A DNA stretch of 64,000 bases, taken from the NCBI GenBank assembly GCA_021613335.1, contig JAJTWR010000001.1, forward strand, positions 779,501 to 843,500, given 5' to 3'. Below the pieces are notes generated by a model that saw nothing but the letters and a program-made list of their open reading frames with translations, was not told the origin of the DNA and searched no databases. The stretch comes from Whitmania pigra. Taxonomy: Eukaryota > Annelida > Clitellata > Hirudinida > Haemopidae. A program made the translations under genes and the position numbers. Numbering within the stretch: the first letter of the stretch is position 1; every line of letters begins with the position of its first letter. Shown here piece by piece: positions 33,062 to 44,793 of this stretch.

Positions 33062-33212
33062 GTAATGTTTTCGTTATTGCAATCTTTAACAATTTAAACA
33101 CAATGTCAATAACAGCTAATCAAAACAGTTCAGAACGCAAGATGGCCACACCAAACAAAGGCCTAACAAAAGATCTGTAATCGAACAAAATATAACATAG
33201 ACATATGTCACA
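33061..33212 (-). repeat. 5' LTR
   Basis: Near-identical to the 3' LTR. Its last base is the A of the Gag start codon. The next bases, TGGCGCAGTCG, are the primer-binding site. Confidence 0.92.
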
Positions 33213-33217
33213 ATCAT

Positions 33218-33643
<426 letters not shown>

Positions 33644-34060
33644 GTCGTCGTCAGTTATGAAAACTATGTCATGAAAAGGTGATGATAACATATCTGAACT
33701 ATGACCTAAATATCTCACTGCGTCTTATTGTCTCAAGAATTTACCGTTACTCTTTGACATAATTCATTTTCATATTCATGTGCACTTTAAATATTTAAAT
33801 TATGCAAGATTCAACGCTAAGCATGAAAATTACGATATTACGATATTACGAAATTACTATCGGATATCATTATGTAAAATATATAATATATATATATATA
33901 TTAAATATATAAAATAATATATATACCTATAAAATAACTTAATATCAAATATGTTGTTAAAAATGCTGTCTCCGAGAGAAAATGTATTTTAAACAATACC
34001 CTAACATTAAGAATGTGGCCGTCCATAGAAACCATTGAAGCTGCCATGATCGATATACGA
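33644..34060. other. 5' region of lectin gene 1, paralogous to 52560-53250
   Basis: The string cgtcgtcagttatgaaaa... to ctctttgacata recurs at about 52556-52670. There is an AT dinucleotide patch at about 33880-33925. No other gene is seen. Confidence 0.5.
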
Positions 34061-34072
34061 AATTAAAGGTTG

Positions 34073-34170
34073 TTGCAAATCCATTGTTTGCTTCGTTCGT
34101 CTCCATATCAACGTTTCCTTTTTTAATACCTTCCATACAACCCTTCTAAGATTTTCGTTAAAAAGTCTGA
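34073..34170 (+). promoter_or_regulatory. Conserved lectin promoter block, gene 1
   Basis: TTGCAAATCCATTGTTTGC begins at 34073 and is present upstream of all five intact lectin genes. About 80 bases further on, the core element that reads TATAAAAGTCTGAG upstream of genes 4 and 6 is changed here to GTTAAAAAGTCTGAA (34158-34171). Confidence 0.6.
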
Positions 34171-34227
34171 ATAATTTGAGGATTTATTTAGAAATTTCAG
34201 GCCATAAAAACACTTATATATTTAAAA

Positions 34228-35585
34228 ATGGTTTTCAAATTATTAACAGCTTTACTCATTTACAACCTCGTGAATATTTCAGAATCCAATTTCAGAAGCA
34301 CATTTCAGATGACACTCGATTGTTACGGCAAACCAGGATGTGCTTTGGACCTTCCATCTGCAGTTGAAACAGGAGTAAAAACTAAAAGCTGTTGTGCAGT
34401 AATTTGCAACGATCTGATGAACTGCACGAGCTTCAACTACTTGGAAAATAATGAAACATGTCAGTTGTTTCCCTTCCTTCCCTTCAACATCATGTCCTAT
34501 CCTAAATGTTACAACTACTATGTGAGTTTTAGTTTGATTTGCAGATTTTGACAAATCAGTACTTTTGAAAGTTTTTTTCAAAATAAAGAAATAAATGATA
34601 TATACTAAAAGAGTTACATTGTTACATTGATGTCTTCTTTGTAGATGCCATCAAGGATCGTCTTGCCAAGTAAACTCAATTTTGCAGTGAATTATTTACT
34701 TATTAAGAAGAAAAAAAGATTAATAAAATACGCATTTACTTTAAAGAATATTTTAATAAATTACATAAATTATAAATTTCGAATTTCAGCAAATGGAAAT
34801 CTTGCCTTAAAAAGAGAAACATGTCAGAGTTCAACAGATGCAGTTCCTAAGGGCAAGCTCTCGTCATGGCTGGCAGTGGATGATTTGCACGGAAACGATG
34901 TTTTCAAAGCACAATGTGCTCAAACTAAGGATCCTAACGGAGGAGAGAACTGGTTCATGGTGGATTTGAGGCAAACTGTTGGTGTCAGTCTCGTCCGCAT
35001 TTTGACGTTTTTTGGAACTTGTAGGTTTTTCAGTTAATTATTCATTTGATTAAAATAAGTTGCATAACTGAGATAATTTGGAATGTTACTGTTAATTAAT
35101 CTTTAAAATTCTAAATGCTCCAAAAATATTTCTAAATTTATTTGTATCTCAAGTATAACGTAATTTCTATAATGAATTAGGACACTCAAGATTTCGAAAG
35201 GTATTCGCAACTATAAAACATTCGGATATCTTTATGTAAAAAATAAAATAGCTAAATACCATTAGAAAGAAAATTATAAAATGATTATAGATGAAGAAAT
35301 TAGCATTTATTTATGCAATTAAAAAACGTATTTGAAGCTCTCAGTCTCCAGAGATACCTCAACCTGATCATTGGTCTCACCAATGATTCTTGGCTCGTAA
35401 AGAGACCAGTAAGAAACACCTATCCTTTGTGTGGAATCTACCCTAAAACACCGCGTTCTGGTTCCTGGTTTGAAGTCAATTGTTCTGCCAACGGAGCACA
35501 AGCAGTGAGATACGTCATTGTCCAACAAACTCCACTCAACTCCTCGGGTGGACGCTTGAGTCTGTGTGAAATTCAAGTGTTTTAA
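34228..35585 (+). CDS. Secreted PAN-fucolectin (FTP) protein, lectin gene 1
   Basis: Four exons fit together with correct phases: 34228-34521, a 25-nt microexon 34645-34669, 34790-35020 and 35338-35585, for a 265-residue protein. Exon 1 encodes a signal peptide (about residues 1-19) and a Cys-rich PAN/apple-like domain (CCAVICNDLMNC ... NETCQLF). The microexon plus exon 3 start the FTP lectin fold (NGNLALKRETCQSS, WLAVDD, ENWFMVDLRQ). Exon 4 completes it (LIIGLTND ... FEVNC ... RYVIVQQTP ... LSLCEIQVF). The protein is probably secreted and binds a glycan or protein partner. The His of canonical fucolectins (CxHT) is Gln here and the RGD-type sugar loop is missing. It forms the left arm of an inverted repeat with gene 2. 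Confidence 0.85.
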
Positions 35586-35853
35586 AGATTTTGAATGTTG
35601 AAAATTGAAATTGAAATGAGTTCCTTGGTATTTTCAAACTGACATTTTTGTGAATCGGTTGTGAGACTCAAAATCTCGGAAAATTTATTTCCTGAAATCT
35701 TTTAAAGTAATTTTTTTAAGTATTTTAAAACTCAGTTTTGTTGCAAGGTTTGTTTGAATTAGCAATGGAATTTTAATAAATTTATTAAAAGACCTATATT
35801 GGTGTAATATGAGGGTTTAGCTTCAAATATAAGTTAGCTCAGTGGGTATAGTG
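34645..35853 (+). repeat. Inverted repeat, left arm (partner 37240-38453)
   Basis: From the microexon of gene 1 to the SINE fragment tagctcagtgggtatagtg, the sequence is repeated in reverse orientation on the other side of a 1.4-kb spacer. Introns and 3' flank match as closely as exons, so the event is recent. Upstream of the microexon the similarity falls off. Confidence 0.9.
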
Positions 35854-36910
35854 CAGGGGTGGGCAAACGTTTTGACTCGAGGGCCGCAATGGGTTCATAT
35901 ATTGGACCCGGGGCCGGACCAAGAGTAGATGGACGGTGTGTATGTGTGAATTAATATAAATTAAATTTACATTTGTAACATTAAATGTTTAGATTAATTT
36001 AAGGTAGAAAAGCATAGAAAGAGTTATTTTACAAAACTTTTATGCAATCTTTAATAAAATAGTATCTTCAATTTTAGTGGGAACAGTGTTGTTGGTCTCC
36101 CTTTCATTAAGGAATCAAAGTCAGGCGTTAGCTTTGTTGTAGCAATTCGCAGAATAGATCTGAGGTGTTGATCAGTTAACTGGTATCTGTGACGGGATTT
36201 ATTGATCTTCATGACGCTGAACGTCTGTTCACACATGTAGGTTGAGCCAAACAAGGCCCAAATCTTCTGTGCCATCTCCCGGAAATTTGGAAAACAGTCA
36301 TCTTTAAGTGAGGCATAGAACTCTTTTAATGGAAGAGAGCGGAAATTCTCCTTTAAGATTGCATCAGATTGACGATCGATTAGTTCCAATTGCACTTCTT
36401 GTGGGGCTGTTTCTGGGTCTTGTGACAAGGGACAGGCCACCAGCTGAAGTGACTTTTCAATTTAAAAAAAAACTTAAAACCGACGGCAGAATTCTTCATG
36501 CATGTCATTCAGTGATTTGCTATATTTATTCACATTTTGGATGGTCTTTTCCTGTATGGCTAGTGTTGGAAAATGAGAGAAGATTTTCTTTGAAATTTGC
36601 CTAGAAAAAAGGTCAACTTGGCTTTGAAGGCATTTACATTACTATACATGTCGTGCACATACAGGTCTTTTCCCTGTAGCTTAACGTTAAGCTCATTCAT
36701 ATGAGAAAAAATGTCAACAGCAAACGCAAAGTCACACAGCCAATTCTTGTCGCTCAGCTCTGGAAAATCATCAGACTTCCCCTTTAACTCCAAAAATGTA
36801 TCAATCACTTCTTTAAGATCCCACACTCGTTTAAAGACTTTGCCCAAACTCAACTCAAACCACCCTCAGTTTGCAAAGACAGCTAGGGACATTTTTGGTC
36901 ACAAATTAAA
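35854..36910 (-). mobile_element. Truncated hAT-family DNA transposon
   Basis: Starts with CAGGGGTGGGCAAACGTTTT, a terminal sequence typical of hAT elements, and follows directly on a SINE head. Two minus-strand frames belong to the transposase. Frame 36853-36560 has WLCDFAFAVDIFSHMNELN. Frame 36440-36051 has the C-terminal dimerisation region (STYMCEQTFSVMKINKSRHR ... LTDQHLRSILRIAT). The two are out of frame with each other. No second terminal repeat or 8-bp target duplication was found, so the 5' part is lost. Confidence 0.85.
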
Positions 36911-37127
36911 TTTATATAAATATTTATAATGATTAATATTAACATTAGTATTATAATTAGATATTATTTTATAAATTTGGTTATAAATGACTGATTCCAG
37001 GAAATCAAAAATTATTTATTCAGAATATTGCCTGCTAATTGAATAATTCGCATTTCTATGTACTTGTCAAACTTGTTCATTCCCCAGATTACAAGTTAAA
37101 CTCACATAACAAATTTAAAAAATAGTA

Positions 37128-37262
37128 AGCGTAAGGGGCGCCCAATCACTTTTATAGCGCTTCATCCGAGAGACACTTTGCTGCTTTAGAAGCTGGGTTG
37201 CGAACAAGACACGTAACGACAGTTGCTTTTAACGTCGTTAGCAGACACTATACCCACTGAGC
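37128..37262 (-). mobile_element. tRNA-derived SINE (related family)
   Basis: The minus strand reads TTAGCTCAGTGGGTATAG, a very good pol III A box, then GTTCGCAACCC as B box, and a tail with agcgctataaaagtgattggg. It resembles the SINEs at 9100 and 10186 but is more diverged. The mirrored position in the left arm keeps only the first about 20 bases, interrupted by the hAT element. Confidence 0.8.
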
Positions 37263-38453
37263 TAACTTATATTTGAAGCTAAACCCTCATATTACACCAA
37301 TATAGGTCTTTTAATAAATTTATTAAAATTCCATTGCTAATTCAAACAAACCTTGCAACAAAACTGAGTTTTAAAATACTTAAAAAAATTACTTTAAAAG
37401 ATTTCAGGAAATAAACTTTCCGAGATTTTGAGTCTCACAACCGATTCACAAAAATGTCAGTTTGAAAATACCAAGGAACTCATTTCAATTTCAATTTTCA
37501 ACATTCAAAATCTTTAAAACACTTGAATTTCACACAGACTCAAGCGTCCACCCGAGGAGTTGAGTGGAGTTTGTTGGACAATGACATATCTCACTGGTTG
37601 TGCTCCTTTGGTGGAACAATTGACTTCAATCCAGGAACCAGAACGCGGTGTTTTAGGGTAGATTCCACACAAAAGATAGGTGTTTCTTACTGGTCTCTTT
37701 ACGAGCCAAGAATCATTGGTGAGACCAATGATCAGGTTGAGGTATCTCTGGAGACTGAAAGCTTCAAATACGTTTTTTAATTGCGTAAATAAATGCTAAT
37801 TTCTTCATCTATAATCATTTTATAATTTTCTTTCTAATGGTATTTAGCTATTTTATTTTTTACATAAAGATATCCGAATGTTTTATAGTTGCGAATACCT
37901 TTCGAAATCTTGAGTGTCCTAATTCATTATAGAAATTACGTTATACTTGAGATACAAATAAATTTAGAAATATTTTTGGAGCATTTAGAATTTTAATGAT
38001 TAATTAACAGTAACATTCCAAATTATCTCAGTTATGCAACTTATTTTAATGAAATGACTAATTAACTGAAAACCTACAAGTTCCAAAAAACGTCAAAATG
38101 CGGACGAGACTGACACCAACAGTTTGCCTCAAATCCACCATGAACCAGTTCTCTCCTCCGTTAGGATCCTTAGTTTGAGCACATTGTGCTTTGAAAACAT
38201 CGTTTCCGTGCAAATCATCCACTGCCAGCCATGACGAGAGCTTGCCCTTAGGAACTGCATCTGTTGAACTCTGACATGTTTCTCTTTTTAAGGCAAGATT
38301 TCCATTTGCTGAAATTCGAAATTTATAATTTATGTAATTTATTAAAAATATTCTTTATAGTAAATGAGTATTTTATTAATCTTTTTTTCTTCTTAATAAG
38401 TAAATAATTCACTGCAAACTAAGTTTACTTGGCAAGATGATCCTTAAAGGCAT
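37240..38453 (-). repeat. Inverted repeat, right arm
   Basis: Reverse complement of 34645-35853. It carries exons 2-4 of lectin gene 2. Confidence 0.9.
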
Positions 38454-38841
38454 CTACAAAAAATGTACTTTTTTTTTACTTATTTCCAAAGAACCTTTCA
38501 AAAGTACAATTTTGTCAAAATATTCTAATCAAACTAAAACTCACATAGTAGTTGTAACATTTAGGATAGGACATGATCTTGAAGGGAAGGAAGTGAAACA
38601 ACTGACATGTTTTATTATTTTCCAAGTAGTTGAAGCCTGTGCAGTTCATCTGATCCTTGCAAATCATTGCACACCAGCTTTTGGTTTTTACTCCTGTTTC
38701 AACTGAAGATGGAAGATCCAAAGCACATCCTGATTTGCCGTCACAATCGAGTGTCATCTGAAATGTGTTTCTGGTATTACATTCTGAAATATTCATGAGA
38801 CTGTAACTGAGTAAAGCTATTAATAATGTGCTGAAAATCAT
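37514..38841 (-). CDS. Secreted PAN-fucolectin (FTP) protein, lectin gene 2 (mosaic)
   Basis: Exons 38841-38545, microexon 38453-38429, 38308-38078 and 37761-37514 give a 266-residue protein with a signal peptide, a PAN-like domain and an FTP domain. Exon 1 (MIFSTLLIALLSYSLMNISE, SWCAMICKDQMNCTGFNY) is closest to gene 6. Exons 3 and 4 are almost identical to gene 1. The gene is therefore a hybrid whose breakpoint lies in the first intron. The promoter has GGTATAAGTCTGAG on the minus strand at about 38909-38896, in the same place as the TATA box of gene 6. It is transcribed toward gene 1. Confidence 0.85.
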
Positions 38842-38895
38842 TTTGTAAATGTATAAATGTAAAATGGCCTAAAAATAGAATTGCGCCTCAATGTT

Positions 38896-38985
38896 CTCAG
38901 ACTTATACCTTAGAAGGGGTGTATAGAAAGTATCTAAAAAGATAACATCGATTTGGAGGCAAACGAAGCAAACAATGGATTTGCA
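38896..38985 (-). promoter_or_regulatory. Lectin gene 2 promoter
   Basis: On the minus strand TTGCAAATCCATTGTTTGC (about 38982-38964) is followed by TATAAGTCTGAGAACATTGAGG, about 66 bases before the start codon. Spacing is the same as in genes 4 and 6. Confidence 0.6.
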
Positions 38986-39239
38986 ACAACTTTCATTTTT
39001 GAATGACGATTACTCCAGCTTCAATAGTTTCTATTCATGTCCGCATTCCGAATGTGGAAGCATAATGCACAAAACTTAGGTATTGATGGGAATAAATTTT
39101 CTCTCGGTGCAACATTTTTAACATGATTAATTAAAATTAATTGATATTAATTTCTTTTATATATATACATATATATTATACTTTATATATATATATATAT
39201 AATATATTTTATCTAAAAAAGGTTAAGGGTTAAACCAGA

Positions 39240-39367
39240 CTAACACTTGACTTTAATCGAACGTACAATCGGTATCACTCATAAACGGATTGACGATGAT
39301 AACAAGCATCAACGCGGTAAAACTCGGAAACCCAAAAACAAAAACATCTTTAGTAGGGATGTGCAGT

Positions 39368-39406
<39 letters not shown>

Positions 39407-39925
39407 TACACATATATTTCGTACGACATATCTTAGCGACTGCAACTTTGCGCTTTCGAAGTCTTCTTGTATAAACCACTCTTGATCATTAAGCTCAGTG
39501 GAATATCCTTCAAACAACTCTTTGACTGAGAGTTCGTCTTCAGCCCATAGCTTCTACTCCCTTCTGAAACAGAAAGCTCCAAAGGCTTCCTTAAGGGGTG
39601 GATTTTGGCTCAACCACTGGCTGTCCTATACCTTCAGCCACGTAGCAGCGTCCTTGGCCGGTATGACCATTGTGGCGAAACTCCACATCAAAATATCCCT
39701 TTGCTTCAATCGGTGTCTCGTTCGCTGACCCGAACGGCAAGGGATCCCTGCCCAAGATTGGCGATCCCACCTTCCTCCATATTTCAGTGTCGACCACCGT
39801 AACATTAGTTGCATGTGTACTCTGACTCCTCCGAAATCAATGAAGGCGAACATACGACTGGTATCTGGATTCTCTGGGCAATGTTCTGCGGATTATCCAT
39901 TTCAACAAATACTACTGGAAGACAA
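39240..39925 (-). pseudogene. Probable retrotransposon pol fragment (protease-like)
   Basis: Minus-strand frames 39797-39591 and 39853-39626 overlap in different phases. The first, VDTEIWRKVGSPILGRD and later YFDVEFRHNG, resembles the region after the aspartic protease active site of Ty3/gypsy-like elements. A decayed DFGG may stand for the D-[ST]-G triad. A (TA)n tract lies at 39371-39415. This fragment abuts the left edge of duplication unit 2. The assignment is tentative. Confidence 0.35.
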
Positions 39926-40282
39926 TTGGACGATTGTTATTACTTCACAGCATTATGGTTACATTTGAAACAATTATTAAAAAATAAACTAATATTTAAA
40001 AAAAAAAGTATAGTTTATAATCTTACTTTTAGATCATTAACATCAACAACATCATCGTCGACATCGTCATCGTCATCAACATCACAGTTTCTCCTCATCT
40101 TTCAGTTGATCAATCACAGGGTAGGACTTCAATTTTTGTCTTCATGAAGTCATTAATCATGACGAAAGTTTTGAAGGTTTATTTTTGATTTCCTTTGTTT
40201 TTCTAAGAAAAGGAAAATATTTGTTTTGTCAGACAAGGATTTATGTGCATGTCATCGTTAGGAACCGTTGCTAGGTGATGAC

Positions 40283-40446
40283 GATGGATGGATGGATGGA
40301 TGGATGGATGGATGGATGGATGGATGGATGGATGGATGGATGGATGGATGGATGGATGGATGGATGGATGGATGGATGGATGGATGGATGAATGGATGGA
40401 TGGATGGATGGATGGATGGATGGATGGATGGATGGATGGATGGATG
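40283..40446. repeat. (TGGA)n microsatellite, unit 2
   Basis: Shorter and more uniform than its partner at 19995-20338, with one aatg variant. Confidence 0.97.
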
Positions 40447-41325
40447 AAGATGAATTAACCTACCATCACTACTCACATTCCACCTATTAACCTAGCTGTA
40501 TTGATCGATGGCTTTTTATCTCCGAAAGTAGTTTTTTTCCACCAAACGTTCTCCTTTCCTAATTGTTTTGCAAACAAGAACTGGAGTCTGCTTTGAATGT
40601 AGTTTCTTTTGTTCCATTTCTGGATGTATTTAAGATTTATTTTTAAAAACGTTAAAAAGGAGAAATTTTAGGTTTAAATTAAATCGGTTTTTAGAAAGTA
40701 AATGATTTAGTTGAAAATAAATTTTTTAATTCCAATTTAGTTTACAATACAAAACCAGAAGGAGTGAATGTTTAAGTGATTTATCACGATTTGGATGATT
40801 ATGATGATGGTTGATATTAAATTACACAAAGGTTCTGGACAATTGTAAATAAATATTTATCTCTAAATATTTCAGTTTTACATATTAATCATTAATTCTG
40901 CAAACAAACAAAAAAATCGAAAAAAATACACCCAAACTAAGAAATATTTAGAGCGTCAAAAAATCTCACCATCAAGCCATAAAACGTTCGCTCGAATAAA
41001 CAAGAATTCGTCCGAGCTGAAGACCCTAATGTTGATGTCCGTGTTCAAATCCCACTTCGGATCTCGTAGCTTCGGATTCTTAGAATGGAATTTACTGGAT
41101 TGAAATTTATTCTTGAAAACAAAAACTTGCTTGAAAAGTCTTAAAATTCTGCTGGAAACTTTCATGTTGTCGTCATCACCATCGCCGTTGTCATCGTCGC
41201 TGTCATAGTAATGCTAGTCATCGCCATCCTCGTCATCGTCGTCGTCATCATCATCGTCATCACCATTGGCATAATTATCATCACCATCTTCATCAATCAG
41301 CACAATATTCATCTTCTACTTGCAG

Positions 41326-41446
41326 ATCAGAGAGCATTCTCGGAATGTTTGCTTCCTGAACTGAGATCGACAAAGGCCTGCACGGATGTGATTGACAGGT
41401 ATCTTCACAAGCTGGTGGCCAGGAGAGAGTACTGGAGTGCCTGCAG
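41326..41446 (+). pseudogene. Orphan copy of three-cysteine exon C
   Basis: Identical coding sequence to 21212-21332 with intact acceptor and donor. Exons A and B are not present upstream in this unit, so it is either a 3' fragment or spliced to an unknown upstream exon. Confidence 0.7.
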
Positions 41447-41473
41447 GTGAGTGAGCTAAAAAAATGTGTGGGC

Positions 41474-41822
41474 GAGTGAGTGAGTGAGTGAGTGAGTGAG
41501 TGAGTGAGTGAGGAGTGAGTGAGTGAGTGAGTGAGTGAGTGAGTGAGTGAGTGAGTGAGTGAGTGAGTGAGTGAGTGAGTGAGGAGTGAGTGAGTGAGTG
41601 AGTGAGTGAGTGAGTGAGTGAGTGAGTGAGTGAGTGAGTGAGGAGTGAGTGAGGAGTGAGTGAGTGAGTGAGTGAGTGAGTGAGTGAGTGAGTGAGTGAG
41701 TGAGTGAGTGAGTGAGTGAGTGAGTGAGTGAGTGAGTGAGTGAGTGAGTGAGTGAGTGAGTGAGTGAGTGAGTGAGTGAGTGAGTGAGTGAGTGAGTGAG
41801 TGAGTGAGTGAGTGAGTGAGTG
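41474..41822 (+). repeat. (GAGT)n microsatellite, unit 2
   Basis: Longer than in unit 1 and interrupted at several places by gaggagtgag variants, which unit 1 lacks. Confidence 0.95.
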
Positions 41823-44495
41823 ACCGAATGTCGTGCTGCACTCACTGGATCTTGAATCGATCGAGTAAATAGAAGCCAAAAAAATTATGCTTTCCACAAT
41901 AAATTCCATCTCGTGGTTATTGAATTAAACCTAGAAATTTCTTTAAACATTCTTATTTATAGCAGCAAAAATGCAGAATACTAAATTAAAGATTAACTCA
42001 TTATTACCTTTGAGATATATTTTTTACTATAATAAATGCTCAAATCCCACCTCAATAATCGTTGTTTTTAAGAAACACCTCTGTTGCATGCTTAAGTGTG
42101 TTCCTATTATGATCAGTACTTGCCATTTCGTTAACCATGGCCTAGAGGTAACTGAATCCTTTTTCGGGAGCATCGTCCCGATAATATGGCTATTTCAGAA
42201 ATGTTAGGTGTATTATAAATTTGTAATTACAATTATACCAGAAATCTTAATGTGGTTGCCCAGAGAGCGGGTTACAAATGCTTTAGAACCGACCCTATAG
42301 CTGACATACTTTTATTTCTTGCTATTTATATTGCAAATGTATTTATTTCTTGTGTGTTCGAATCAATAAAGAAAATAAATATGGAAATAAATATGGAAAT
42401 AAATATGGAAAGATGTTGACAAAAAAACTACTTTCATTTTGTACGATTAGGACATGACATGTTTTTATTTTAGCAGCGGGTGACTTGCTTTGACTGTTGA
42501 CTGGGAATTTATTAAATTTTTTAATAATAAGTTACTCGTTGATAATTTAATTAACTTCGATTAATTGTGACTTGTTATTATTATTATCATCATTACTGAT
42601 GACGAAGACAGCGATGACGATGATGATGATGCCGTGAAAGCTTTTACCGATCCAAAATATTCCCGAAAAACAATGAGCATTTAAAATAGCAAATCTAATC
42701 CGTCATTAAAGCGGAAGCTAGAACCACAAAACACTCGAAAGTAACGATCTCACTGCTGAGCCCATTCTTACTTAATCTGGAATTGTATTTCCTGAAGCTC
42801 TCAACTTTCAAGTTTTCATTAGGATATGTTTTCCTTTGTCCAGGAAAGATGAATTACTGAAAAAAATAAAATATGTATAATAACCACTCGGACACTTTGC
42901 ATAATTTATCAATGTTTCTCATCGAATTTAAACTGTATTTGAACATAATGATTAAATAACAAATAAATCAAATTAAAATGTACAAATACGTGATTATACG
43001 TTATATTTCTTTAGCCAAAAGAAAAAATGCGTCTATTGGTGCGTGTTATAATCGTGTGCGTGTTATATGTGATTTTTCCCAAACTGGAAAAACTGCATGT
43101 TATATTTGTCTGTTTGTTAATTTTGTGAAAATACGGCTCTTACATTATTATTTGATTTAATTGTAATAATATAAATTATTATAATCTTTACGATTTTATT
43201 GTAATATTACATATTATATCTGTAATTTTTAGAGATTGCTATTGTTAAAACTAAGAACTACTTTGGATAAATGTTGATTTGAATGATTATATAACTAACA
43301 TTAAAGAGAATTTGTTCTTGGTTTTATAACATAACATTATTTGGCTGTCCTCTGGTGAGTGTTTAATTATTCTAAAATGTATTAAATTAACACACACTAG
43401 ATTAGTGAATGAACGAACAAAAATAAATGAATATTCTTCATCATCATCATCATCAAAGTCGTTAAAGCGTCCTTAGCGTAGTAGTGATGAATTGTAATGG
43501 CTGACTGTGGCTAGTCAGGCGTGAAAATTACAACATAAACAGGAAATGTGATGGCGACGGTTACAGGTAAATACAATGGAGAAAACTCAAAATGTAGAAA
43601 ACTAAAACTTTTAAAAATTGTTGTGCATATAACTATTAATATTAATAATAATCTAAACAGTAATCATTATTTTCACAATATACAAATTTTTAAAAGGAAA
43701 CCATTTATTATCCTACACTAACCTTAATATAAGTATTTTATCTTTGAACTGATGCAAATGACTACGAGTGTGGTTTGAATTCAGTCAGTAATTCCACTCA
43801 CCTTCAGGCATTTTAAAAACCATGTACTGCACCGAAATCCTGTTAGTATTATTATCATAAATTAATATTAATTATAATTTTCTTAATTAACTAAATAGTT
43901 TAGTAATTGATTGAATTTAATAAGATCTGCTTATAAATGTTATCATTCTTAAATGACGGATGGATCGATGCATAGATAAACGGATGGATTGATGGATATA
44001 TCTATAAGTGGATAGTTAAATGGATGGATGGATGGATGGATGGATGGGTGGATAAATGAATTCCTACCATAAAGAGGGCCTCTTAACGATTCAAGGTCAA
44101 TCAGATGCAGTGACCCAGCTCGTGACATTCTGACTTTCGCTATGTGCTGATGGAAATTTTAAATATAAATTACATATAATTATTATGTTTATATGGCTAC
44201 TGTTAATTTTATTATTATGAAATATATTTTTTTAAAGTTAAAATATATGTTATTATAGTATTTTAAATAATTTATGAATAATCCAAAATGTGAGACCCTA
44301 GCTTCAATTTATCATTACATTTAATTGATAGTGCAACATGGAATTATTTTCATAATTCATCTTTTAGTTAAATTAAATTTATATCGCGATTCATCTTCTA
44401 ATTCACCATGCATTAAGATATATAATACATCTTCTAATTCGTCATGCACCTCCCACTTCATCATGCATCGTCTAATTCAGTTGAATTATTTCCAG

Positions 44496-44793
44496 GGTGG
44501 TCACTACCTCGATCCGTTGCTTCCACAAAATCAAATCTAACATCCGAAACAGATGCAGTCACGATGATTCCGCAGAAGAATATCATCACAACTTCATTCA
44601 ACCCCTCGTGGACCAGACCCGTGCCATCGTATTGGCTCACTGCTCTCTGTCCCCGCCCTACAAACAATATTTCGTCCAATCACCGCCGACGGCAGCCCTG
44701 TCTTCCTCGTCTACGTCATCGCATCGTCCTCCAATGAGAGTGGAGGGTCTGGCGCTGTCGTCTCTTGTGGTATTGCTTTCGCGCCGGCGCTAA
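44496..44793 (+). pseudogene. Orphan copy of three-cysteine exon D
   Basis: Encodes the same 98 residues and stop as exon D at 24364-24661, after an intact acceptor. Its gene lacks the 5' exons here. Confidence 0.7.

Larger units (their letters stand above)
29014..33212 (-). mobile_element. Ty3/gypsy-type LTR retrotransposon
   Basis: A complete element boundary can be read. LTRs of about 153 and 152 bp, starting TG and ending CA, flank a gag-pol interior. The 5-bp target duplication atcat lies at 29009-29013 and 33213-33217. By eye the two LTRs differ at three substitutions and one single-base indel, so the insertion is fairly young. The site is inside an ATC microsatellite. Domain order on the minus strand is Gag, protease, reverse transcriptase, RNase H, integrase, as in Ty3/gypsy. 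The coding part is split into several frames, so the copy is probably defective. The short LTRs and a serine-tRNA primer site recall the Mag group (inference). Confidence 0.93.
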
